Positions 41,610 to 53,048 of a stretch of 64,000 nt of DNA are shown here, in pieces; position 1 is the first letter of the stretch; each line of letters starts with the position of its first letter. The position numbers and the translations under genes were made by a program. The notes under the pieces were generated by a model that did no database searches, was not told the DNA's origin, and saw only the letters and a program-made list of their open reading frames with translations. This DNA is from Chondrus crispus (lineage: Eukaryota > Rhodophyta > Florideophyceae > Gigartinales > Gigartinaceae). Where the stretch lies: positions 114,636 to 178,635 of the forward strand of contig NW_005178873.1 in the NCBI RefSeq assembly GCF_000350225.1, given 5' to 3'.

Positions 41610-42320
41610 TCTGTGAACGCAAAATTGTGGGTGAACTAGATGGATAAGATACCTTCTTGACGTTTTCGGGGATAGAGGGTGGCCTGTGGCAACCAGGACA
41701 GATGGGAACGGCCTTTATACGAGTCAGAGGTTCAAATTTTCTTTTGTAAAACAGCGGCGTCATGAAGAAACAGGATTTGCAGCGTCGAGAACAGCTTTTG
41801 TAGGTAAGGACCGGTTATGCACGCAAACATTTCAAAGTGGAGGGAGCGGAGGTGTGGTTAAGGCTCATGTGGAAGATTGGAGGAATCTTGAGATTTTTGC
41901 ACGTAGTTCACAATTCGTTGGCTGCTGGGTTTTCGCATGAAACCCATGTAACGTATTAAGTGGGCACCAATGAAAGAGCGACTGTCGGATGTCACCTTGG
42001 GACCCCTCACCAAAGGAGAACTGAAGGCGGGACCCAAGGCGGGAGTGGTTGCCAATAGACACGACCACAGAGGAAGGACAGCATGTGCGTACCCGTCCGC
42101 AGAATTCGCTTTTCGCATGCCCAAGGAGTCCTGTACGGTCACAGGCTCCACCTGGACATACTCTTTCCGCTTCCTCTACTTGACACTTATTTTTGGGGAA
42201 CTTTCCACGGTGAATATGTGTGTCACGAGGCCCCGTGAGATACAACGAGATAGGCTTCAGATGGACCAATCACAGCGAAGCAGTGTCCAAACACTCATGA
42301 ACGTGTGATCTGTATACACG

Positions 42321-42381
42321 TGTGGTTTTGCAATTTGACTGCCCCCGCGCTGTGGTTTTGCAATTTGACTGCCCCCCGCGC
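42321..42381. repeat. Two-copy 30/31-bp tandem duplication
   Basis: TGTGGTTTTGCAATTTGACT followed by GCCCCCGCGC is repeated immediately, the second copy having one extra C. It lies about 0.7 kb upstream of the acyl-CoA oxidase start. Confidence 0.95.
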
Positions 42382-42825
42382 TGCCACGGCGATACCTGAT
42401 CAGCGCCTCTACGCATGAACATAAATGGTCCGCCATACTCTCCCCCCGTCACATGCCCATTAGACCTTCTTATCAGTTACTGAGAGGCGATTTAGAGTTG
42501 TTAAATGTGACAACCATCGATTCCGCAGCGGAGGTCGTCAAACGAGGTCTCCCATCGACGACGCATAATGGATAAACTCTCTCGACGCACACTCACATAA
42601 AGCTTTACTGTATTGTGCCTTGCACAAATATCTTCTCACTGCAAAGATACAGCGTCACACTGTGCGTCGGCAACAAGAATTCCAACCGTCAAAGAGATTT
42701 ATCTGTACAGTACCCTTTACAGAAGGGTACTCTTTCTTTTCTATCTGGCTGTACGAAATCTATCGCGGCGATCGCCATTCACTCTACTGGCCCCGTCTGA
42801 GGCTGAGATTACGTTTTGTTGACAG

Positions 42826-42863
42826 ATATGAATGAAGGGCTGACATCAGCCCTTCATTCATAT
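42826..42863. repeat. Inverted repeat, 18-bp arms, 2-base spacer
   Basis: ATATGAATGAAGGGCTGA, then CA, then its exact reverse complement. It lies in non-coding sequence. It could act as a hairpin, or belong to the same class of palindromes found in the retroelements. Confidence 0.92.
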
Positions 42864-43876
42864 TTGGTGGCTCTCCCCCCGAACTCTGAAATTGAACTGT
42901 TCCATGCTTAAACACACACGTTTCAATTCCCTGCTCCCACCTCGTTTCCTCCGCACGACTGTCTCGCGACTTTTGGTGGATCATTGCTGCTACAATGCCA
43001 CTTGCTTTCAGTCAATCCTTGAACTAACTTTACAACCTTGCTCACATCAATCATGACTCTAGGTATTGTCTTCATGAAGGTACACATTTGGACACGGAAT
43101 GTGTCTACCCACATGAGACCCACCCTTCCTGACGATCAAGGAATTGGAGCCCCCTCAAAAAGAAAAGTGTTGCTTTAAGCAACTATCGATAAGGGAAAAC
43201 TTTTCTCCATCTCACCTAGTAGCTTGTTTCACGATAACAGTGATCATCGTGGCCATCAGTACCCCCTAGTCCTATGCTAGAAGAGCAGGGGCACACTCTT
43301 CCATGGCAAAACTGTTCGAATTGTTGATCACACGTCCAGGTGGGTAACGTGGGGAAATTTATCCAGCAATGCATTGGTCGAAGCCAAGGCTCAACTTTGC
43401 TCTTTACACTTCAATCTAAACGAGCAGACCTTGACTGATTGCAGAGTCGCCACTAGGTATTCTTGAAACTTGTGTGTGCTTTTTCCTTCTTTCTTATTGC
43501 AAGTACATGCCGTTGAATAGGGGTTTTCTCAGAATACACACAGCATTTTCATGAATACCGACTCCTTTCTTTGATATTTGTTTGTGGCATTAGATGTTCT
43601 TTCACGCAAGGCTACAGACGATATGGATATTCATATACTCTTGGAATGCCTATGGATCTTTCTTTCCAAGCTATATGTAGGTAACAACGAGAAATACACG
43701 TTGGCGAAAAAATCAATCTACTAGTTTAGTGCACAAAAAAAAGTCGCTTCGATTTCAACCACGTGCACTTGCCCATTCGTAAGTCCCACAACCACGTAGC
43801 CAACACAAAAATATTTCTAGCAGCTGTTCTTCAACATCGTTTCTGATTCTAATGCTGAAACTGACCACCTGGCATT

Positions 43877-44404
43877 CTATTGAATATCAATCCATTCCAG
43901 CATCGCATGGTGTGCCTCTACAAACAGTTCTGCTTCTTCATCATCAAAGACGTTCATATCAAGATGATATTGAGACGGACAATTATCGTCCTTGTATCTC
44001 TGAAATCCACTACTGGGGTATGAACGAGCTCGCTCTTCCGCGTTGCCGGAAGAACACACAAAGTATGGTTGCCCAGCGTTGAATCTACCCGTCAATCTGG
44101 ACATCCTGAACCGCTCATGAGGCCTCATCAATTGCACCGCTTCGATAAACGAAGGAATGTCATCTTCGACTCCTTTCCAAAATATATCATCCATAGACTG
44201 CCCTAAGCTCTCATCAAAGCTGCTCAATTCTTCCGCATCGAGCGTAGGCTCCAGTCGTGACACTGAACAAGGAGAAGTGGGCGCTGACTCTGGTGACGCC
44301 CAAATCTTCTTGATCGTTGCGTCTACCGTTTGGGTGAACTTGGATGACTCGAAAATTAAAGGAACAAAGCTTCTTACCGGTTCTGAAAGCATAGGCTTAA
44401 CCAT
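43877..44404 (-). CDS. Hypothetical acidic protein, 175 aa
   Basis: The ATG at 44404 (MVKPMLSEPVRSFVPLIFES) is preferred; the frame extends upstream to 44491 without a conserved start. The middle and C-terminus are acidic (LDAEELSSFDESLGQSMDDI, DMNVFDDEEAELFVEAHHAM), with a basic/aromatic stretch between (RFRMSRLTGRFNAGQPYFVC). No domain, signal or membrane segment is recognised. It is isolated between acyl-CoA oxidase copy 1 and the retroelement at 45.8 kb. Confidence 0.5.
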   Translation of the reverse strand: MVKPMLSEPVRSFVPLIFESSKFTQTVDATIKKIWASPESAPTSPCSVSRLEPTLDAEELSSFDESLGQSMDDIFWKGVEDDIPSFIEAVQLMRPHERFRMSRLTGRFNAGQPYFVCSSGNAEERARSYPSSGFQRYKDDNCPSQYHLDMNVFDDEEAELFVEAHHAMLEWIDIQ

Positions 44405-44491
44405 TTTCTCTTTGTTTGTTGCTTCAGTGTTTCGTATTGAAACCAAGCAGAGAATGGTTTTCTGGAGATAGTACGGAACTAGTAAGAACAA

Positions 44492-45758
44492 GAAGGAAAG
44501 TCACTGATCTCTCGCAAAGCAAATAGTGTGAATGAACTTGAAAGAGTTTGGCGTCGATGGTAATGCAGGATTGAAAAGGTTTTATGGAGTAGCAGCTCGA
44601 GTCCTCGGCAAGTAACACATTATCTTATATAGAGAAGGCTCGGCTACAGATGAGGCTCCCTCAGGTTGCATATGCCCGCGTTAATTTGGTGTCAAGAGCC
44701 CAAACGCACGTCCGAAAATTGACCAGAAGAACCATTTTCCTTTTCGAAACCACTCATTCGCCAAGAGACCTCGAAAATCAGGCGCCCTGTGAATTCGGAA
44801 AAAGCCTTATAAGGGAAACCGCTATGCTAGATAAGCGAATATTTTCAAAGCTACGATGCGGGATACGCATTATGCATTTCAATGTATCACAGTGAAACAC
44901 ACATGAATCAGAATGAAAGCTTTTGTGAGATGTATAAAAACAATTGCAAAATAAAGGCAGATGTGCTTGTTTTGCCCTCTATAGTGGAATTTCATGTCGG
45001 GGTCTCATTGTCGTAACCTCGATGCTTCTGAAATGGTATTTTTCATTTTTTCCGTGCACCCTAAAAATGGATATCCTTTTATCATGATGGCAGGGGTACG
45101 CAGAAGGATTAATATGTGTTTTAGATAGAGATAGAGTAGTTCACTAAAATTTAATGATGGACATATTGAGAAGGGGTACGGCTTCACTTCCTTCTTTTAA
45201 TATCCTCCGTCGTTGCAATTTGAACCAATAGTTCGAGTAGAGGTTGGGAAAAATGGGAAAATGGGTTGTTGAGTTAAGCAAATATTTCTTCAAATAGTAA
45301 TGGGATAGTAAACAACCTAAAGCACATAATTTTGAACACGAATATCGTACCTCTTCACACTTTCCTGAGGAAACTGGACTATTAGTAGCCTAAAGGACAG
45401 AAAATGTTACATTTGATACCCTTCAAGTGTATTTAGAACCAAGATTTGCAGCAATGATACAGTTTTGCCGAGGATAATGTCTTCGGTGGGTTCTCACCCG
45501 CGGCCTGATTAAACGTTGAAAACTATAGCATGTTAATGCTTGCGGATAAAAAAGTGGTCTAGGTATGCAAGAAATAAAACCAGACTATTCACCATTCTCG
45601 TGGAGTAATTGTTTGCATGGATTGCCATGGGGGACAGAAGCAAACCGACATTCTCAGATTGAATGCTTCTGTGTGGACGATATAGATGAGAGTATACTTA
45701 CGGAGAGAGAAATTCGCCAATACACAAATGGAATGTAAAATTCTCACTCGCCTGAGCA
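44492..45758. other. AT-rich intergenic sequence
   Basis: No open frame longer than about 80 codons has any support. The stretch ends at the 5' LTR of element 4. Confidence 0.55.
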
Positions 45759-46254
45759 TGTAACGGTTGTAGGAGAAGCACAGTATGTATGTCTTTCTAA
45801 TTTTACTTCGTGTGAACATACGGTGCGTGTCCTTCCCGAATGTACTGACTCCTCCATTCTTAAGAGGATGGCATAGAACTCCAATATAATTTCTATGCCA
45901 TACCTGAAAGAATTGTCAAAGGAGGAGTACAGTATCCACTAGTATTAAAGAGGATGGTCTGGGAAATTGAAGGCATGGACATAAGCAATTGTATGGAGAT
46001 TAGTTATAGAGTGAAAGGATAGTTTATTGTAGTCTAGCAGGTACTGCATTGTTCTAAGCTTCAACTACGATTTCTATAAAAGGCGCGGCGTTCGGATGGA
46101 GAAAGCAAAAGGGGCGAGGCACAACCACTCACTAACCCTGAGAGCCACTAAACCTGCAACCCCAAGTGTGTCCAACTTAAGAACCGCTTTGCAAAAACCA
46201 TTCAACACAAGTAAGTCTCTCTGCTCATTTTATTAACCTTGCGCATCGGCGAAA
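45759..46254 (+). repeat. 5' LTR of element 4
   Basis: Starts TGTAACGGTTGTAGGAGAAG and matches 53049-53543 with only a couple of mismatches over the first 475 bases. It contains CTATAAAAGGCG at about 46074, a TATA-box-like promoter element. Confidence 0.9.
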
Positions 46255-46255
46255 G

Positions 46256-46268
46256 TGGTAGCATCGCC
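46256..46268 (+). promoter_or_regulatory. Primer-binding site candidate of element 4
   Basis: TGGTAGCATCGCC begins one base after the inferred LTR end and starts with the required TGG. The primer tRNA is not identified. Confidence 0.4.
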
Positions 46269-46742
46269 AAATCGATTCTAACCCTATTTTTACCAAACTT
46301 TTTGCAGTGTGCGAAATCAACACCAAAAGGACATATTACAAATGTCGCACAAGCAGGACCAATAGCGAGCCGGAACCCAATATCGTCGAAAAGGGCGAAA
46401 TTACACTTCAGAGCCAATCTTCCTCGGCTAACAAGAGGGCACCACCACGGCCGGCTGAAAAAGAGTTAATTTTTAATATTGCACCGTGAAAGGGTGAGCA
46501 CGACCTTGGGTCTACCTTCGAGCTACCTTCGGCTAATTTGGGACCGAATGGAGAGAAGTGCCCCACTTATCAACTTAACAAGCCGTACAACCAATCGTGG
46601 CAGGAGCACAACCGCTCCGAGTCTCACATAAGACACATTATTTTAAGCTGCAGATTCGGCCCTGCTGTCGAAAATCTTAACCGCGATCACTCTAATATCA
46701 TTACAATAAAGTGCGATTTATGTCATAAGAACTATGTGGGAT

Positions 46743-48250
46743 AACTCCTTTCCGCCCTGGGTTGGGTGAGAAGCGGAGGCTTTAGCGAGGGAGCACGCAG
46801 CGCGGACGCGACGCGCTAATTGAACCGATCGGACGAGCTCGCGAAATGGGAGTGGCTCACTGGCCGGTTACGCGCAGTCGCCCAGTGGTGCGTAAAAGGG
46901 AGCGACTGGTAACGGGTTAGAGGCCAGCGCGCGCGATAGACAACCAAAACGGACGTATGTAGGCGCGAAAGGGACGGGGGCACGCTTGCCCCAGTTTACT
47001 GATGGGGACGGGTGTGTCTTAACCTCTCAGAGGACGCCTCGGACACCTGTTCCAGTGTACAGTACCTGCCGCCTAGTGCGTACCAGGTACTGTCCGCAAT
47101 TAAAAAACTAGGGCCTCAATTCCTGATTACCGCGCGGACGCTGCAGCTACACGTGTGTACTGTTCTACACACGCGCTGCTTATAGACTACCGCACGGATG
47201 CCACGTGTGCTAGCGTACACGCGGAATACTAGCAGACTACTGTACCGCTTGGCCGACACGTGCACTACGGTACACGTACGCCAGATTACGACCGCTCGGC
47301 ACGCGCGCTCGCTACACGTGGGCAAAACCGGCCACGTGTATACCGTACACGGTCGTCCGATGACCTCCGCGCGCTCGCGCCGGTCATTATACTACAAACT
47401 ACAGGAACGCCTTATTGTTCAACGCGCATAAGGTTGAAGACGAGCACCGCTGTGGGGGATCCGGTACCGACCGGTGTTGGTAAACGTAACGACCCGGAGG
47501 GAGATCCCGTAGGGGTGACCAGACGATACTGGAAGGACAGGGGATAACTCAGCTTGTACACGGGGTGCACGTACCGCCACGGGTGACAGGTGGCGACGGA
47601 ATGGCCACGTGTACCGCCGTACGTATTACGTCTCGATAGGGTGCAGTAGACTAGAAGGTCCTACTGTATGGGTGTAGAAATTAGTGTAATAGGAGTGTCA
47701 GCCGGGGGAGTCCCAGCTAGCACACGTGGTGCGCGCTCTGCCACGAGTACAGGTGGCAGGAGCACAGCCACGTGTGCCGCTGTGCAGATTACTCCCCGGT
47801 GGAGTACAGCAGAGGTACTCCACTGTAGTGATCCAAAGTAGAAGTGGATCACTACTGTACTGCCCGGCCGCCGGAGGTCGACGTAGTTAGGGACCGAGGT
47901 AGTACGCCCCCAGAGTAAAAGGGGCAGCGACCCCTTTGGCCAGAACTGAGGAAAAAACTTGGAAGAAGCAGATCGTCTCGTGCGGGTTATTCTTGAGGGC
48001 CGCAAGCACACGCTCCCCAGTTTGGTCGTTCCACCGCCTGGTGGAAGCGTATGCCCATTGAGCCCTATCCCCTCCGGGGTCGCAATTCCACTCGCTCGTT
48101 TACCAGAATCATAACCGCCGCCCTCGCAGAGAGGTTGGTGGTGTTGTAATTTTACCGCTACCGTGGACACCCCCTCCGTGACGGGGTAAAACCGAACCAG
48201 AAGGATCCATATTATTACAACCGCCGCCGTGTAAAGGCATGGGAAGGTTT
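46743..48250. other. GC-rich island with CACGTG motifs inside element 4
   Basis: Composition jumps from AT-rich to about 60 percent GC, then back at about 48250. The island is full of CACGTG cores and inverted repeats (for example 47799-47823 and 47825-47854) and resembles the LTR-like sequence near 10.4 kb and the CACGTG units of the element 3 LTR. It is probably a nested solo LTR or fragment of a GC-rich chromovirus. Exact ends and a target duplication were not found. Confidence 0.55.
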
Positions 48251-48452
48251 GACGAAGGTCAGAAGATGAAGGGCGTGATTGGACGGGACCAAGGTTACTA
48301 AACCGAGGAAAACGACCCCTGTGTACTATCGAAGACCTTGGGGCACTGGAAGAAATACTCCAAACGTTCCATTTAGCGGTATCGACTACAGTAGAGATTG
48401 TGCATTAAAAAATTGCCTTGTTTGAAAATTTCGAAATTGTCTTCTGTACACT

Positions 48453-49325
48453 ATGGAGCCAGATTCAATAATCCAAATGCAAAATGAGATCAGCTCTCTC
48501 ATTACAGGAGCAAATAGCTCAGACAAATCAAGCTGTTGCTATCGCCACCCAATCTATTTCTAACGTAAATACCACGAATAGCAATAGCAATAGACTTTTG
48601 TTAAAAACTGGCAAACCTGAAAAGTTCAACGGTGAAAATGCCCAAAGCTCGTTTAAAAGTATAGCAAATATTTTTGCAACGCACAGAAATACAATCGATG
48701 ACAATACAAAAATCAACTATGCCGTAAGCTATATGACGGGTGAGGGACTGCAATGGTGGGAGTTAGCAAACCTAATGACAATGCTGTAACATCATATGAT
48801 GAGTTTCAAAAAGAACTATTAAACTATTTTGAACCTGTAAACAGAGAGTTGACCGCAAGAAAAACGTTGAGTGATCTAAGACAAATAAGCAAGTTAACCT
48901 TAGTCCGGGAATATAATAGAGAGTTCTCAAGATGGCTCTTCCAGATCCCAAGTATGACATCTGCGCAACAGATATTCCACTACAGCCTGGGACTTAAGAC
49001 CCGCACAAGAATCGAGGTCGAGCGGGCGGAACCACAATCATTACAAGACGCTATGAAAATTACCGATAGACTTGATAGTCTCTTCAATAGTGATCAGAAC
49101 TACTTTGGATTCGCAAGATCAACGCCTAGTTTCTCCTCTGCGCCTACACCAATGCAAATTGGGAACATGCAACCGCGCAGGAGTACGAAACTATCCCCAG
49201 CAGAAAAATCGCGAAGAATTGAGCATAGGTTATGCTTCCTCTGTGGTAAACCAAACTGCATAGCCAGAAACAACTACAACAATCAGCGGCCTAAACCTAA
49301 CGCGTTTGCCCAAAAGAAAAACTAG
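48453..49325 (+). pseudogene. gag: Gag of element 4, frameshifted
   Basis: The ATG at 48453 (MEPDSIIQMQNEISSLIT) needs a one-base shift near 48505 to continue as EQIAQTNQAVAIATQSIS. A second shift near 48770 leads into the Retrotrans_gag core (LTVREYNREFSRWLFQI-like; here LTLVREYNREFSRWLFQIPS) and HYSLGLKTRTRIEVERAEPQ. The zinc knuckle is degenerate: CFLCGKPNCIARNN keeps the first two Cys, but has Cys at the His position and Asn at the last Cys. The frame stops at 49323-49325. Confidence 0.8.
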
Positions 49326-49552
49326 ATGTTCCGTTAAATGAAGTCGGCACATTGGCGGGTAAATGTGCTATAGCCGAAGACAAAACTACAAAACACAAAA
49401 AAAGATAAAATACAAAAAGACAAAAAGACGCAGCATTCAAAAGAGAATAACGGTGAAGAGTACGTCAACTATGTACATTCTCACCATACAAGAAGAGGAG
49501 AAATACAAAGAGGCAAGCTCTACTAGTAATCAACGGAGAGCCTCCCCGTTAC

Positions 49553-49607
49553 GGGAATTGTCGGCTGCATCTTGCACCTCAGGAGCAAGATGCAGCCGAC
49601 AATTCCC
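49553..49607. repeat. Inverted repeat, 23-bp perfect arms, at the gag-pol junction of element 4
   Basis: Arms 49553-49575 and 49585-49607 around ACCTCAGGA. The right arm is in frame with the protease that follows (DAADNSHSTILVDSGC), so the left arm is the likely inserted inverted copy. The pol frame cannot be followed upstream through it. Confidence 0.95.
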
Positions 49608-52600
49608 ATAGCACTATTCTGGTAGACAGTGGGTGCGAAGAAATAGTAATATCAAAAGCATATGCAGAGAAATTGAAGTTGAGAAAGGAGAATACTAACC
49701 TGAGTGCAGAACTATGGGACCGAACACTTGGTCCTCTGGAACAGTGGTACGAGAACCTTATCATACAAATTGGGGAAGCTACCATTACCGTACGGCTATA
49801 CGTGGTGGACTGGATTGCTTACGACTTAATCCTAGGCAAGGCGTGGTTATCCGAAGCCAACCCTTTAACCGATTGGAAAATGAACCGTATGGTACTTAAA
49901 CAAGAGGAAAGGTTAATATCTCTGGACGTAGAGGCTCATAGGCTTAGGAAAGCCCGCTTGACATACATGCCTACGAGTAAACAGTTCGTGAGGTTAGCGA
50001 AAAAGCAGAAAAGCACCATGTATCATGTCGTATTGCAACCTTCTCAAGAGGAAGGAGAAAATACAATAGAGACTAGTGAAAAGGACGATTACATGAAACA
50101 GTTAGACAGAATCCTGGGAGAATACAGATGCGTATTGCCGCAGGATCTGCCTAAAGGATTGCCTCCGAAAAGATCCGTTGAAATGATAATAGACTTAGAA
50201 AAGGATGCAAGACCCAAAACGGGTCCCATCTATAAACGTTCAAGAAAAGAGCTGGAAGAAATGAAGAACCAGCTAGAAGAAGCCCTTGAAAATGGATTCA
50301 TACGCCCAAGTATATGTCCTTGGGGTAGCCCTGTCTTGTTCAATCCAAAGAAATACGGTGGCCTAAGAATGTGCATCGATTATCGAGCACTCAACAAACA
50401 GACTATTAAGAACCAGGTACCCTTACCTAGAATCGATGAAGTATGGTATCGGGTAGGAGGATCGAAATACTTCTCTACCATTGATATTAAGATCTGGGTA
50501 TCATCAAATAAAGTTGAGGGATGCTGATATCAAAAGACAGCATTCCGGACTAGATATGGTCAATACGAATACCTAGTAACGCCCTTTGCATTAACAGGGG
50601 CCCCTGGATGCCTCCAGACCCTCATGAACAATATCTTCAGACCACACCTAGATAATTTTGTCCTTGTCTACTCAGACGACATCCTTATCTACAGTAAAAC
50701 GAAAGAGGATCATCTGAACCATCTTAGGACAATACTGCAAATATTGAAGGAGCATCAACTATACGGAAAGCTTTCAAAGTGTAAATTCCTTTGTCATAAT
50801 CTTGAGTACCTTGGTCACATAATAAGTGAGAATGGTATTCAAGTGAACCCAAAGAACATTGAAGCTGTTCAAAAATGGGAAGCTCCTCGCAATGTAAAGC
50901 AAATTCAAAGCTTTCTTGGTCTTTGTAACTACTCCCAGAGATTTGTAAAGAACTTGGCGACGATAGCAACTCCTTTATCTAATCTAACAAGAAAATATAC
51001 ACTTTTTCAGTCGGGGCCATCTCAAAAAGGAGCATTTGAAGAACGGAAGAGCAAACTAACAGGGGCTCCCGTACTTCGATACGCAGACCCCAGTTTACCG
51101 TATGAAGTAGCTTCTGACGCATCTCAAACAGGTGTTAGTGCTGTCTTGAAGCAAACTGAAGAAACCGGATGCCGTCCAGTTGCATACGCTTCACGGAAAC
51201 TGAATAAAGCAGAACAAGGATACAGTACACATGAAAGAGAACTTGTTGCTATTGCGTACTCTTTACAAACTTGGAGACCATACCTACACGGCTCAAAATT
51301 TAAGATACTGACTGACTATCCTCCAATAAAATACTATATAATACTTGGACTCACAACGAACCTTCTCTTGAAAACAAGCCCGATGTGTTGAATTCATGCA
51401 AGACTTTGACTACCACATTGATTACATCAAAGGAAAGCAGAATACAGTAGCTGATGCATTATGGAGACAGTATCAGGAGGTGCATCAGACATCGGCCAGT
51501 GTTGTGAAACAATTGATGGCATTCACACTTGTGAAGGTGGATGAAAATATTCTCAAAGCCTTGAACGAGAGTACAGAAAGGACCCAGATTTCAAGAATGC
51601 GTTTGAAAACCCAACTGCTCCGTTCAGTAAGAACAAAAACCGCCTTTACTTTGAGAATAGGCTCTGTATTCCGAAAGGAAAGATCAGAGAAATCGTGTTG
51701 CACGACAATCACGAATCTCTCCTAGGTGCACATCGAGGATTCAAAAAGACCTTACAAGATGTCAGGCATTTTTATTGGCCTGGCATGAACAAAGAACTAC
51801 ATGAATACATCAAGGCATGCCCAAAGTGTCAAGAAGCCAAAAGCCTAACCCAGAGTAAACTGGGAAAATTTAGACCATTTCCTCCACCACTAAAGAAATG
51901 GGAACAGATATCTATGAACTTCATATTCGATCTCTCGAGGACAAATACGAACAAAACTGCTGTACCTGTCGTTGTGGACTAACTCTCGAAACACACACAT
52001 TTTATTCCAATTGAATCAAACCATACTGCCAAAGATACAGCAGAGGTGTTCTACAACGAAATATACAAACATCACGGCCTTTCAAGAATGATAATATCGG
52101 ATCGTGACACGAGATTCACAAGTACTTTATGGAAGGAAATCATGAATTCATAAGTTTAACTTGACTCGTAGTAGCTTAAGCTACTACGAGTCAAGTTAAA
52201 CTTATCAACCGCCTTCTATCCTCAAACTGATGGAAAATCAGAAAGGGCACTCAGAACATTGCAAGGAATGCTACGTTGCTTTGTAAGCTATATGCAAAGA
52301 GTCTGGAGTAAACACCTACCAGGAATCGAGTTTGTGTACAACAATCACATAAGTGACACAACTAAGCAAACGCCTTTTTCGTGGAGTATAGTCAACACCC
52401 ACACTCTGTTTCTGACGTCCTCCACTCTGACGGGTCAGAAACACTTACTGTGACCACACAAAGGTGTTTCGAGAACATAAGAAGAGCCAATGAAATAGCA
52501 AAGCTGTCCATCACTGCGTCGAACGAACGAAACGCTGAACAAGTCAATAAACATAGAAAAGATCATTCATTTCACCTAGGGGACCAAGTAATGCTCTCTA

Positions 52601-53027
52601 CGAAGAACTTACCACTCAAGACTGGAAGAAGCAAAAACGTATCACCGAAGTATATTGGACCATTCGAAGTCATCGAAATCCTAGCATCGGGAAACGCATA
52701 CAAATTGCAATTACCAGAGAAACATCAAAATCTTCACCCTACATTCCACATATCCCTTCTCAAGCCATACTACATGATCAAAATAGAAGAACTATCGGCC
52801 TCGAGTCTACATTTCAGACCGAAGATGGGACGCCGCCTACAATTGAAATCATTTCCGACTGCAGCACTCAAGACTCTATCGAACTCTTAGTATCAGAAAA
52901 CTCAGGAAACGTATTTCAAAACGAATGGATTGATGAACAAGACCTTCCAAGCCACAAGCCTACTATTCAACGTTCCTTCGACTCCATCACCTACTACCCA
53001 CCGCCAAGCTTATTCGAGGACGAATAA
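49586..53027 (+). pseudogene. pol: Pol of element 4: protease, RT, RNase H, integrase (several breaks)
   Basis: Protease has STILVDSGCEEIVIS. RT has LRMCIDYRALNKQTIKNQVP and VLVYSDDILIYSKT, where YSDD replaces the common YLDD. RNase H has YEVASDASQTGVSAVLK and AYASRKLNKAEQGYSTHERE. Integrase has the HHCC zinc region (LLGAHRGFKKTLQDVRHFYW, CPKCQEAKS), a TAA at 51980-51982, IISDRDTRFTSTLW, a 56-bp palindrome that breaks the core, then YPQTDGKSER. The C-terminal GPY/F module follows (KYIGPFEVIEILASGNAYKL, HPTFHISLLKPYY). Further frameshifts lie near 50500, 50535, 51330-51390, 52375 and 52850. The last frame ends at TAA 53025-53027, just before the polypurine tract. No chromodomain is present. 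Confidence 0.88.
52150..52205. repeat. 56-bp perfect palindrome inside the integrase core
   Basis: Twenty-eight bases (52150-52177) are followed without spacer by their exact reverse complement. The right arm encodes native integrase sequence running into STAFYPQTDGKSER. The left arm, read in frame, gives stops. It therefore looks like an inverted copy inserted next to its source. Confidence 0.97.
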
Positions 53028-53033
53028 TCATCG

Positions 53034-53048
53034 TAAAGGGGGAGCAGT
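53034..53048 (+). promoter_or_regulatory. Polypurine tract of element 4
   Basis: TAAAGGGGGAGCAGT directly precedes the TG of the 3' LTR, in the expected position and with the usual AAAGGGGGAG core of Ty3/gypsy elements. Confidence 0.85.

Larger units (their letters stand above)
41610..43876. other. Intergenic; contains a 30-bp tandem duplication and an inverted repeat
   Basis: No gene is supported. The first part is the upstream region of acyl-CoA oxidase copy 1. Two local structures are listed separately (42321-42381 and 42826-42863). Beyond 43140 the sequence is AT-rich without open frames. Confidence 0.5.
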
